Source: VXOZ01 sp965220045 (lineage in GTDB: Bacteria; Chloroflexota; UBA11872; VXOZ01). From it: 64,000 bases of DNA. Below the pieces are notes generated by a model. It saw only the letters and a list, made by a program, of their open reading frames with translations. It had not been told where the DNA came from and did not search any database. Shown here in pieces: positions 17,226 to 25,333 of the stretch. Location of the stretch: the NCBI GenBank assembly GCA_965220045.1, contig OZ244803.1, forward strand, positions 62,001 through 126,000, read 5' to 3'. The translations under genes and the position numbers were made by a program. How positions within the stretch are numbered: the stretch's first letter is position 1; every line of letters starts with the position of its first letter.

Positions 17226-18112
17226 GCTTTGGCTACCTCCACCTTGGCGAGTGCTTCCAGCGGCTTCACCACGGCGGTCTGGTCTTCGTCGGCGAGCCCC
17301 TGCGCGATTGCCTCCTCGTAGACAAGCTGCGTGAGGTTGCTGAGCAGCAGCCGCACGCTGGCCTGTTGTCCAAGTTGCGTAGCCAGCCGGAGGTCCTTGA
17401 CAAGAAGCTTGATCGCGAATGCCGGGTCGAAGTTGCGCTCCAGGATAAAGTCGGGCATTGCCCGATGCAGCATCCGGCTGTCGCCCATCGCGGTGCCCAG
17501 CACTTGGTAGGACGTTGCCGGGTCCACACCGTTCTTGGCGCCCAGCACCATGGCTTCTACGATACCGGCCAGATTGATGCCGACGAGCAGTTGGTTCTGG
17601 AGTTTTACCACGGAGCCCGCACCCAAAGGCCCAACGTGGAAGATGTTCTCGCCCATGGCCTGAAAGAGCGGCTCGGCCCTGGCGAACGCATCCGCTTCAC
17701 CGCCCGCCATGATGGCAAGGGTACCGGCTTCGGCGCCCATGGGGCCGCCGCTAATGGGGGCATCGATGAATTGGATCTGTTTCTCGGCCAGCGCGGCGCC
17801 GACTCGTTGGGCGGTGGCCGGGTCTATGGTGCTGTGGTCGACGAACACCTGTCCCGGCCGCGACCCGTGAATCGCACCCGCGTCGCCGAGGATGACTTCC
17901 TCTACGTCTTCCGGCATGGAAACGCAGGTAAGCACGAAATCCGCTTGCTCGGCCCCTTCACGTGGGCTCTCCACGAGGGTGCCGCCGGACGCGACAAAGG
18001 CTTCCGCTTTGCTGCGGGTCCGGTTGTAGACATAAACATCGTGCTCTGCCTTGCGCAGATTGACTGCCATATGCATGCCCATTGTGCCGAGACCGATGAA
18101 GGCAACCTTCAT
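17222..18112 (-). CDS. 3-hydroxyisobutyrate dehydrogenase-family oxidoreductase
   Basis: The 296-residue protein is a standard beta-hydroxyacid dehydrogenase (3-hydroxyisobutyrate dehydrogenase / tartronate semialdehyde reductase type). It has the NAD(P) motif FIGLGTMGMHMA (5-16), the substrate-loop signature APISGGPMGAEAGTLAIM, the catalytic-lysine helix GAGSVVKLQNQLLVG, and the C-terminal KDLRLATQLG. The start overlaps the pgsA stop by 4 bases (ATGA), with GAAGGGG upstream. Its own stop overlaps the GTG of the Ldh2-type gene, so three genes are translationally linked. Together with the aldolase and uronate genes it could reduce tartronate semialdehyde, but the substrate is not certain. Confidence 0.88.
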   Translation of the reverse strand: MKVAFIGLGTMGMHMAVNLRKAEHDVYVYNRTRSKAEAFVASGGTLVESPREGAEQADFVLTCVSMPEDVEEVILGDAGAIHGSRPGQVFVDHSTIDPATAQRVGAALAEKQIQFIDAPISGGPMGAEAGTLAIMAGGEADAFARAEPLFQAMGENIFHVGPLGAGSVVKLQNQLLVGINLAGIVEAMVLGAKNGVDPATSYQVLGTAMGDSRMLHRAMPDFILERNFDPAFAIKLLVKDLRLATQLGQQASVRLLLSNLTQLVYEEAIAQGLADEDQTAVVKPLEALAKVEVAKA

Positions 18113-18699
18113 TTCTCTTGTACCCCTTCTCTAAGGTTCTGAGTTCGTGCCTGCGATGCCGGAATAGTGCTCGCTTCTCGAATTTTGCGAATGCCGCTAT
18201 AGAGATACTCCGCGCCGGAAATGACCGTGAGCGCCAGCGCCAGCCAGAGCAGAATGTCGCTCACGATGCCCTGCCATACGAGGAGCACGAGCAATGCAAT
18301 GAACGTCACACCGGTTTTGAGTTTGCCCACGCGGCCCGCCGGGATGGCAACGCCTTTCTCGGCAGCTTGCGCGCGCAGGCCGGTAACCGCCATCTCGCGG
18401 CTTATGACGATTGCCACCCACCAACCGGGCAGGAGCCCGACTTGCACGAGTGCAATCAAGACGACGGCAACGAGCACCTTGTCCGCTACGAGGTCAAGGG
18501 AAGCTCCCACTGCCGTTACCGTAGCACTGCGGCGGGCCACGAAACCGTCGAGCCAGTCCGTGGCGGCGCCCAAGGCGAGCAGAGTCGCCGCCAGCCAATA
18601 CCAGCGCGGCGTGCCCTCGCCCCAAACAATGAGATACATGATGACCGGCGCGAGCGCGATGCGTAGGAGCGTCAACTGCGTGGCATAGCCAACGGGCAT
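18109..18699 (-). CDS. pgsA: CDP-diacylglycerol--glycerol-3-phosphate 3-phosphatidyltransferase
   Basis: The 196-residue membrane protein is the right size for PgsA, which makes phosphatidylglycerophosphate in the inner membrane. The CDP-alcohol phosphotransferase signature D-x2-D-G-x2-A-R-x8-G-x3-D-x3-D is intact as TDWLDGFVARR followed by AVGASLDLVADK (about 48-75). Five or six hydrophobic helices are visible. An AGAGGGAG ribosome site lies 6 bases before ATG 18699. The rodZ-like gene lies upstream on the same strand, a pairing common in many bacteria. It overlaps the dehydrogenase gene downstream by 4 bases. Confidence 0.93.
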   Translation of the reverse strand: MPVGYATQLTLLRIALAPVIMYLIVWGEGTPRWYWLAATLLALGAATDWLDGFVARRSATVTAVGASLDLVADKVLVAVVLIALVQVGLLPGWWVAIVISREMAVTGLRAQAAEKGVAIPAGRVGKLKTGVTFIALLVLLVWQGIVSDILLWLALALTVISGAEYLYSGIRKIREASTIPASQARTQNLREGVQEK

Positions 18700-19237
18700 G
18701 AAAACTCCCTCTGGCAGGACAGCGCCTCGCCGTCTGCCGTGCGGCCTCTTCCTGGTTTCTCACCATACCGTTATCGCGGCGGTGCGGCAACCCCACAGGC
18801 GGATGCCGGCGACCGGCGGTTGATGCTTGGCAGGTCTCACCGGCGCACTTGCGGGCCCTTGAATTGGTGGCCGCCGGCGCTCTCCAACCGGCTCAACCAG
18901 GGCACTGCACGCAGCGCCCGCCCGCTTGGGGAGTTTCTAGGCGGGAGATACTGGGGTCCCGTTTATTTCCATTGACGGGACAAGCGGTCTGAGGCTCTCG
19001 TGTGAGGGCGCGGCTTTGGGTCTGATGGGAAAGAGCGGGCGTCCGCTGTTGCAACACCATTGCCGGCAGCAATCAGTATAGAGGTGAGTCCTAGAAAGCG
19101 TACTTGGTGGCGGTAGGCTGAATGAAGTCGTCGGTTCAGGTCTGGAATACCTGGCAGCGTGTGCGCTGCCACCCCAGACCCACGCACACCTGGGCTGAAC
19201 TGCCCGGTATCTGCAAACGCGCTGCGCCGGACAACGG
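18700..19237. other. gene-free interval between pgsA and the rodZ-like gene
   Basis: No gene, tRNA or clear terminator is visible in these 540 bases. A few short frames exist, but none has a ribosome site or a familiar motif. The stretch follows the rodZ-like stop, so pgsA probably has its own promoter here, but I cannot pick a convincing -35/-10 pair. Confidence 0.4.
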
Positions 19238-20083
19238 TCATTGTGAAGCCGGAACCGGCGTGCCCCCAATGCTGACGGTGGTTTCCACTGGGCCATCGCC
19301 GGATCGTACCGCCTCGAATGTTACCGGGTCGCGGCTTTCGACCAATGATCCGAATTCGCGCTCGTTCAAAGAGAGTTCGACCCCGCCGGTGCGCCCGAAG
19401 AGAATGGATATGCTCTCCTCGGCGGACCACGCCAGCGGTTCCGTGCCCTGACTGGTCTCCGGGCCGATCGTGCCCGCAAACACGCTTGCACCGTCTACCG
19501 ACACGCCAATCCAGACCTGCTGGGTGGTCGCCCGCAGTGTCACGTTTACGCCGCTGATTGGGATAGGTGTCGGCGACTGAACCGCGGTTGGTGTGGGGGG
19601 CGGGGGTTGCGTGGGCACCGGCGTTGGCTCAATGAAAGGCGTGGGTGCGCTGGTTGGCGCCGCCGCGACTTCTGTAGGCTCCGGCGCCGGGCCTGCCGAC
19701 AAGAACTCCTGGTAGACGAAGTTCAGAGCTACGCCAAGTACAATGATGAATATGACGGTCCAGAGGATCTTGGAACTGAATAACGAAAACTGCCGGCCGG
19801 ACTCTTCCTGCGGCGTTGCCGACACTTCAGGATCGGCGAATTGGCGTTGCTGTCGGTCGTATTCTTCGACAACTTCTGCCGGATGCAGGCCCAGATACCG
19901 GGTGTAATTGACCAGGAAACCGCGTGTGTAGACGGATGCGGGGAGAGCGTCATACTCGTCTGTCTCTAACGCCTGCAAGGCAGAGCGACGAATGCGCGTA
20001 GCTGCGGCAGCTTCCTCAAGCGAGACGCCCTTAGCCAGCCGGGCCGCGCGTAACGTCTCTCCAATTCGCTGGCGCTCTTGCAT
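19238..20083 (-). CDS. rodZ: RodZ-like HTH membrane protein
   Basis: The 281-residue protein has the RodZ plan. An N-terminal helix-turn-helix domain (about 5-75, with IGETLRAARLAKGVSLEEAA, IRRSALQALE and YTRGFLVNYTRYLGL) is followed by one membrane helix (106-127), a Pro/Thr-rich linker (about 131-175), and a periplasmic DUF4115-like beta domain with WIGVSVDG. RodZ links the MreB cytoskeleton to the cell wall machinery. GGAG lies before ATG 20083. The pgsA neighbour agrees with the usual context. In a bacterium without MreB the role may differ, and mreB is not in this window. Confidence 0.87.
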   Translation of the reverse strand: MQERQRIGETLRAARLAKGVSLEEAAAATRIRRSALQALETDEYDALPASVYTRGFLVNYTRYLGLHPAEVVEEYDRQQRQFADPEVSATPQEESGRQFSLFSSKILWTVIFIIVLGVALNFVYQEFLSAGPAPEPTEVAAAPTSAPTPFIEPTPVPTQPPPPTPTAVQSPTPIPISGVNVTLRATTQQVWIGVSVDGASVFAGTIGPETSQGTEPLAWSAEESISILFGRTGGVELSLNEREFGSLVESRDPVTFEAVRSGDGPVETTVSIGGTPVPASQ

Positions 20084-20808
20084 ACGGTATACTCCACGAC
20101 AGACCGGGGGCGCACACTGAGTCCCCGCCTACTGGCCGCGTTGCTGTGACTACGCTGGTGTCCTGCTGCTCTGCGTACCGAACAACACTTTCATTGTACG
20201 AGAGTTAGAGCAGTATGTGTACTTGACCAGTCACCGGGGTTTCTGCGTGGAGTAGTCCTGCGATCAGGTAAACCATGTCGGTACACCATTGTACGGCACG
20301 CTTAGCTTCGGTACGTATCGGTACATCCAAACGCCACGCCACAGGCATATTGACACTGAGCCAATGAGCGCACACGCAAACTGCTCAGTGCGCTATAATC
20401 CCCTTGGAATGAGGAATGCCCAAGCGCGACGGGACTTGCATACCGCACTGCCCAGCAATTCCTGGTGAATTAGGACTTGCGCGGGGGTAATTGTGACGAT
20501 TTGCTGGTCACAGGATAGCAGAATTGGGAGACTAACGCGAAAAATCGCCTACCGGATTCGGTCGTGGTGCCGCGCCGCACGCGTCGACCGCGAGTGCGGA
20601 CGAGGGAGGTGCGCCGTCCGTTCTCATGGTTGGATTGCTGGCACCCGGCGCGTGATAGTCCAGTGGGGTGAGAACGTAACACTGAGGCGAAGCTCGGCGC
20701 CTCTGCAGAGTGATCAGATTGTGCTTGCCAATGACTGCAATGCCTGGGCAAGGAGAAAACCGCTTGTGATCGAGCCTTCGTACAATTTGAAGGGTGCGCG
20801 ATAGGATA
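20084..20808 (+). ncRNA. possible non-coding transcript or long leader
   Basis: This 0.7 kb has no supported gene. A clear TATAAT lies at 20394-20399. It is preceded by a perfect inverted repeat CACTGAGC (20354-20361) / GCTCAGTG (20383-20390), and a TTGACA at 20350-20355 is too far from the -10 (38 bases) to be its -35. Downstream, the sequence can fold: GAGGCG/CGCCTC with an 8-base loop (about 20692-20711), and TTCTCA/TGAGAA pairing across about 50 bases. It matches no RNA class I know by sight (RNase P, SRP, tmRNA and 6S were considered). It could be the leader of the NagB-like gene. Confidence 0.25.
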
Positions 20809-21657
20809 ATGAGTCCCAACATCGATAGGTGGATGCAGCTACCGGCGGCGGCCCTGCATCGTGAAGCCAAAGTGCCGCTGCGCGTGGAGCCGGACCGGGC
20901 GGCGCTCTACGCGGCTTTTGCCCGCGAGATTGCCGACGAGATCAAAGCCCACAATGCCGCCGGCGAACCGACGCGGCTTATTCTGCCCGTCGGGCCGATC
21001 GGCCAGTTTCCGGTGCTTGCCGACATCTGCAATCGCGAGCGCATTTCCTGGCAGAACGTGTGGACGTTCAATATGGACGAATACTGCGACTGGGAAGGCC
21101 GCTCGATCCCGCTCGACCATCCGCTGAGCTTCGAGGGGTACATGCGGGGGGAGTTTTTCGCCCGGCTCGATGCCGATCTGCGCATACCGGACGACCAGGT
21201 TTTCTTCCCCTGCATCGAGCGCATCGACGAGGTGAGCGACACTATCGCGAGGCTCGGCGGCATCGATAGCTGCTACGGCGGCATCGGCATCCACGGCCAC
21301 GTGGCGTTCAACGAGCCGCCCATCAGCCGCTTCTATCAGGTGACGCTGGAGGAATTCCGCAACTCGCGCACCCGCGTGCTGCCGCTCGCGCCCGAGACCA
21401 TGGTGATGAACTCCATCCGCCGCGTGGGCGGCAACTTCTACACCTTCCCGCCCATGGCGATCACCATCGGCATGAAGGACATTCTGGCATCCCGCCGCAT
21501 CCGCCTCTTCTGCGACGGCGGCGACTGGCAGAAAGCCATCCTGCGCATCGCCCTGCTCGGCGAGGTCTCCACCGACTACCCGGCAACCTTGCTCCAAGAA
21601 CACCCTGATGCCCTGATCACCGCCGATGCCGACACCGCCGCGCCGTTGGAGGGTTAG
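20809..21657 (+). CDS. NagB/6-phosphogluconolactonase-family protein with altered active site
   Basis: The 282-residue protein has the fold signature of glucosamine-6-phosphate deaminase/isomerase: FNMDEY (88-93), GHVAFNEP (163-170), and a late PMAITIGMKDIL segment. In E. coli NagB the string before GHIAFNEP is GND, and its Asp141 helps open the sugar ring. Here the corresponding residues are I-H (GIHGH, His162), so that Asp is missing, while His164 and Glu169 (equivalents of His143 and Glu148) remain. It may act on a different phospho-sugar. I prefer ATG 20809, preceded by ATAGGA; GTG 20794 is possible. No nagA is adjacent. Confidence 0.78.
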   Translation: MSPNIDRWMQLPAAALHREAKVPLRVEPDRAALYAAFAREIADEIKAHNAAGEPTRLILPVGPIGQFPVLADICNRERISWQNVWTFNMDEYCDWEGRSIPLDHPLSFEGYMRGEFFARLDADLRIPDDQVFFPCIERIDEVSDTIARLGGIDSCYGGIGIHGHVAFNEPPISRFYQVTLEEFRNSRTRVLPLAPETMVMNSIRRVGGNFYTFPPMAITIGMKDILASRRIRLFCDGGDWQKAILRIALLGEVSTDYPATLLQEHPDALITADADTAAPLEG

Positions 21658-21696
21658 GAGGGAATCGAGACTTGAGCCAATCAGTACTGGTGTCAG

Positions 21697-22326
21697 CTAC
21701 TCCTGGCTTCTCCGCTCAAGCTCACTGAGAAAGCGGTTGGCGTAGGTAGATCGCTGCCGAACCTTGCCCGGGTCCAGCTCGGCCAGTATTTCGAAGCTGT
21801 GTCTCCCTTTGGCATACGCGCCCTTGCTCGTATTGCGCGTAGCCTGGCGTACTCCTCTCTCGACGTCTTGTTTGGGAACTTCCTCTATACGAGGGTTCTG
21901 CGGAAGCGCGGACTCTTGGAAGTCCTGGCCGAAGAAAGATGATAGCGCGTCAACATCGGCAAGGAACCAAGACTCCATGGCTTGCACCATGAGATGGCAT
22001 TCATTGTCAGTCACAGAACCGGGGCGGCTCCAATTGTCGCTGGCCTTTAGATGTTGCCAAGGCCCGCGAGTGTTTACCGGCTGCTCCGCATCCACAAGCA
22101 GCAAGGCGGCTCCGCCGTTTGCAACAGCTTTCTTGAAGTCATTGAAAGCCCTCTCCCGACTACCACAAGGGAGAAAACGAGGCATACTGCCGGTTAACTT
22201 TGCTTTTTTGATGAATTTAATGAAGCCTTCTCGGAACCTGCTGGTCTGCTCTGAGCGTCCGCCCTTCCGCCGCGTTCGGTCTGTGCCTCTGCCGCCGCCT
22301 TCCAAATAGATCTTGATACTCACCAA
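21697..22326 (-). CDS. DUF4276-family protein
   Basis: The 209-residue protein begins with VSIKIYLEGGGRGTD, an acidic and glycine-rich start like the Toprim-type strands of DUF4276 proteins, and continues with ALLLVDAEQPV and CHLMVQAMESWFLAD (about 110-124). The last is a recurrent motif in DUF4276. A basic C-terminal half follows. Its start overlaps the end of the AAA ATPase gene by 7 bases, so the pair is an operon. AAA ATPase/DUF4276 pairs are widespread in variable genome regions and are suspected of roles in phage defence or stress, by analogy with other ATPase-plus-Toprim modules. I know of no proven activity. Confidence 0.78.
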   Translation of the reverse strand: MVSIKIYLEGGGRGTDRTRRKGGRSEQTSRFREGFIKFIKKAKLTGSMPRFLPCGSRERAFNDFKKAVANGGAALLLVDAEQPVNTRGPWQHLKASDNWSRPGSVTDNECHLMVQAMESWFLADVDALSSFFGQDFQESALPQNPRIEEVPKQDVERGVRQATRNTSKGAYAKGRHSFEILAELDPGKVRQRSTYANRFLSELERRSQE

Positions 22327-23513
22327 ACATTCCCCCCCAGGTCACCGCGAGTCCAGAGCTCGCCAAGGCGATAATCGTCCAGCCAGACATTGAGTTCCGC
22401 AGGATCGAGCCGCCGTAGTTGCGTTGCCCCGTCGACCTTTTCACATACAACCACTGCCTCTGGGGTTTCGGAGAGTGCGTCCACAAGTATGTCTGAGTGT
22501 GTCGTGACGATGATCTGGCTGCGCTTAGACGCTTCCACCAGGAGCTTTGCCAACTTTGGAATGACATCGGGGTGCAGGCCGGTTTCCGGTTCCTCGATGC
22601 AAATCACCGGCGGTGGAACAGGATTGCTAAGGGCCACCAACAAGCAGAGGTAGCGCAGGGTACCATCAGAGAGCCTCGTAGCCGGCACGTTCTGGTTTAG
22701 TCCTTCTTCTCGGAAGAAAATCTGCACGGTTCCACCTATCACCACGACGAGGATATCTTTAACTGCCGGGTAGAAGTCCTGCAAGTTGCAAAGAAGCCAC
22801 TCCTTGAAGCGTGGTTGGTTTAATTGAAAACTCAATACAACGGCAAGATTTGAACCGTCCTCTAGCAAGTAGTCTTGAGGAAGATCGGCCTGTTGTGGCC
22901 GGCGTAACGGGCTATCATGTCCGAGTTGAAATTCGCGATAGAAGCGCACATTCTCGAAAAGGGACGCCAGAAACTTCAATTCTGGAAATGTGAAGGGATC
23001 CCGTCGCTGCGCAAGTATCGACTGGTCTGGCCTAATGTCGTCATCTTGCATGAACCGACGATCGGAGAGGTTCTCTTCCGCAAGGTTGATTTCCGGCTTG
23101 CCTAGATTGTATGTGTAATAGGAATACGGTAGCTCGCCGGGCGTGGTTGGTCGTTCGTCCTCGACTATTTCGTCTAGCAGGGCGAAGCGGCCCAACAGTT
23201 CGTGGAACCACAGCATATAGCGCAGCGGCATCCGTCTATTCTTGATTTCGACCGTCACCTCAAGGATTGCCGCAGGTGAGTCGCTAGGGCCTTTCCAAAT
23301 CCACTCTTGGACTCCGCCGCCCTCACGAAGTGGTGCCTGAATGTCCCGGGGCGCGGCGGCAAGAATTGACAATGCTTCGATTAGGTTCGACTTACCGGAA
23401 GCGTTCGGGCCGATGATGACATTGAGCGGCTCTAGGGGAAACGCAGGCGTATCGGGCCTATAGGAGAGTAAGTTCTGCAGGCGGATCGTTCGAATGAGCC
23501 GCGCGCCCAGCAT
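22320..23513 (-). CDS. AAA-family (AAA_21/OLD-like) ATPase
   Basis: The protein of about 397 residues is an SMC/RecF-like ABC-type ATPase. It has Walker A GPNASGKS (35-42) after LNVIIG, a long middle region, the signature-like RLSDGTLRYLCLLVAL, Walker B VICIEEPETGLHP and the His-switch IIVTTHSDILVDAL. These are the hallmarks of the AAA_21/AAA_15 family found in OLD nucleases and in defence modules. I start at ATG 23513 because AGGAAAGGAA lies about 8 bases upstream; a frame opening at 23543 has no such support. The DUF4276 gene overlaps its 3' end, and the two should act as sensor ATPase and effector. That is inference. Confidence 0.87.
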   Translation of the reverse strand: MLGARLIRTIRLQNLLSYRPDTPAFPLEPLNVIIGPNASGKSNLIEALSILAAAPRDIQAPLREGGGVQEWIWKGPSDSPAAILEVTVEIKNRRMPLRYMLWFHELLGRFALLDEIVEDERPTTPGELPYSYYTYNLGKPEINLAEENLSDRRFMQDDDIRPDQSILAQRRDPFTFPELKFLASLFENVRFYREFQLGHDSPLRRPQQADLPQDYLLEDGSNLAVVLSFQLNQPRFKEWLLCNLQDFYPAVKDILVVVIGGTVQIFFREEGLNQNVPATRLSDGTLRYLCLLVALSNPVPPPVICIEEPETGLHPDVIPKLAKLLVEASKRSQIIVTTHSDILVDALSETPEAVVVCEKVDGATQLRRLDPAELNVWLDDYRLGELWTRGDLGGNVW

Positions 23514-23896
23514 ACAACTATTCCTTTCCTCTCTCCATTCCATGCCAACGAAATCGGGGATTCGCTTTTGGGTTGCTATATCTCTTCCGGAGAGTCAGTG
23601 GAGAGAGTCTTAGGCTCTTTGAGCTTTGCTTCCCGCTCCGTTTGGCGAAGTGGCGATTAGACTGCAATTATCTAATACAACCGCTCTCATCTACAGATGT
23701 CAAGGAATATTGGTCTGTCGGGCGACTAGATTTGCAAAACCAAAGCGAGCAGAGGACTTGATGAGTCATTGAGTCGTTCAATGTCACTGTGGTGGTATCA
23801 TTCCTGTGTGGAAAAACCAAATCTCTGAGCTTCGCTCAATGGGGCGATGCCTACTGCTAATTGTAGGTTATCATCCTTAGAGGAGGACACATTGCT
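23514..23896. other. intergenic spacer between divergent genes
   Basis: This 383-base spacer separates the AAA ATPase gene from the Gfo/Idh gene and must hold both promoters. I see only weak -10-like strings. No repeats of the families found elsewhere in the window occur here, and no gene is supported. Confidence 0.4.
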
Positions 23897-24904
23897 ATGG
23901 CATCACAGCAGGATCCGGTTCGGTTTGGCATTATTGGTCTTGGCGTGGGTAAGTCGCGGGTGAAGCAGGCGGCGACCACGGGTGGGGCGCAGTTGGTGGC
24001 GGTGTGCGACCTGCAGGAGGAGTTGGCCACAGCGCAGGCGGCGGAATACGGCTGCGATTGGCACACCGACCACCGCGCGTTGTTGGAGCGGCAGGATATC
24101 GACGCCGTCGGCATTTTCACCCCCAGCGGCACTCACGGCGACCTCGCCATCGAGAGCCTGCAGGCGGGCAAGCACACCTTTACGACCAAGCCCATGGACG
24201 TCTCCACGGCGAAAATCGACCAGGTGATCGCCGCGGGAGACGCGAGCGGCAAGATTTTGGCCGTGGACTTCCAACGCCGCTACGAGCTCGGCACCCGCCT
24301 CATCAAGCAGGCCCTGGACGCGGGCCGGCTCGGCCGCCCGATCTTTGGCGATTTTCGGCTGAAATGGTACCGCGCCGATAGTTATTTCGCCGGCGGCAAT
24401 CCCCCGGGCTGGCGCGGCACGTGGCAGTACGACGGCGGCGGTTCGGCGGCGAACCAGGGCATTCACGGCATCGATCAAACCCTGTGGTTCATGGGTCCGG
24501 TACAGAGCGTGCGGGCGCGCATCAATATCTTCAATCACGACATCGAGACCGAAGACGCATTGGAGGCGTTGGTCACTTACGAGTCCGGCGCGTGGGGCAT
24601 CATCCAGACCACAACCACCGTCTACGGCGGCCTGGGTCACGAGCATGAAATCCACGGCACCGACGGCACCATCCAGATGCGGCAAGAGGACATTACGACG
24701 TGGGCATTTGTGGATGATCCTGACGGCGGGCTGCCCGATCCCGCGGATCTCCCGCCTGGGCCGCAGAACATCGTCGAGGACATGATCGGGGCGATAGCAC
24801 ACGGCAAGACGGTGGCTTGCACCGGACCGGAAGGGCGCCGCTCGGTGGAGCTGCTGGAGGCGATGTATACGTCTGCGCGCGAGGACCGGGAAGTTACGCT
24901 TTAG
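23897..24904 (+). CDS. Gfo/Idh/MocA family oxidoreductase
   Basis: The 335-residue protein has the N-terminal dinucleotide-binding motif FGIIGLGVGKSRVKQ (9-23), with QLVAVCDL as the second strand, and the family lysine region near HTFTTKPMDVS (95-105), equivalent to the usual EKP motif but with TKP. The C-terminal half is the large beta-sheet domain with NQGIHGIDQTLWFMGPV. An AGGAGG ribosome site lies about 11 bases before ATG 23897. The sugar-isomerase TIM-barrel gene at 25334 follows on the same strand, as is common in inositol and sugar catabolic clusters. Glu-to-Thr at the EKP position is a modest variation. The substrate is unknown. Confidence 0.88.
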   Translation: MASQQDPVRFGIIGLGVGKSRVKQAATTGGAQLVAVCDLQEELATAQAAEYGCDWHTDHRALLERQDIDAVGIFTPSGTHGDLAIESLQAGKHTFTTKPMDVSTAKIDQVIAAGDASGKILAVDFQRRYELGTRLIKQALDAGRLGRPIFGDFRLKWYRADSYFAGGNPPGWRGTWQYDGGGSAANQGIHGIDQTLWFMGPVQSVRARINIFNHDIETEDALEALVTYESGAWGIIQTTTTVYGGLGHEHEIHGTDGTIQMRQEDITTWAFVDDPDGGLPDPADLPPGPQNIVEDMIGAIAHGKTVACTGPEGRRSVELLEAMYTSAREDREVTL

Positions 24905-24927
24905 GCTGTTCGGTACCTCGCGGCACT

Positions 24928-25167
24928 GCGAAACTGCTTCCATGCGGCTGGATGTCTTATCCCCGGCCGCCGGCAGGCATGGCGCGAAGAGGCGGGGGAC
25001 AAGCCCCCGCGCTACGGCAGATAGACTTAGATTGGGCGGGTAATCACGGGCTGGCGCGGCACGAGAATCGTGAGGCTGCGAAACTGCTAGCGTGCGGCTG
25101 GATGTCTAATCTCTGGCCGCCGGTACGCAAGGCGCGAAGAGGCGGGGGACAAGCCCCCGCGCTACGG
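24928..25167. repeat. direct repeat of about 90 bp, each copy ending in a REP hairpin
   Basis: Two copies (about 24928-25017 and 25077-25167) share the order gcgaaactgct, gcggctggatgtct, ggccgccgg, ggcgcgaaga and a terminal hairpin GCGGGGG/CCCCCGC with loop acaag. The hairpin unit also occurs singly at 35594-35618 (inverted), 41731-41755, 45008-45032 and 53838-53862. The array fills most of the 430-base gap before the isomerase gene. No gene is supported. Confidence 0.75.
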
Positions 25168-25333
25168 TTGATGGAACAGGGTTCTTCGCGCGATGAAGTG
25201 AACGCGCACTTCAAGAGCACATCAGATGAGTTTGGACCCTCTCAAATACACCAGCGCGTTGCGGCGTCAACGGTGCCAACGTGGTATTATTGCCGCCAAG
25301 AATTACCTGTTGGCAAGCAAGGATGGGTAGGCT

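Noticed and set aside
15981..17321. A 446-codon plus-strand frame opposite the Ldh2-type gene
   Set aside because: It results from GC-rich codon symmetry. The minus strand has the real family motifs, and the plus frame has none.
19081..19160. A tRNA-like look in the pgsA-rodZ spacer
   Set aside because: No acceptor stem or GTTCRA T-loop could be paired, so no tRNA is called.
20350..20399. TTGACA and TATAAT as one sigma-70 promoter
   Set aside because: They are 38 bases apart, more than twice the normal spacing. Only the TATAAT is kept as a candidate -10.
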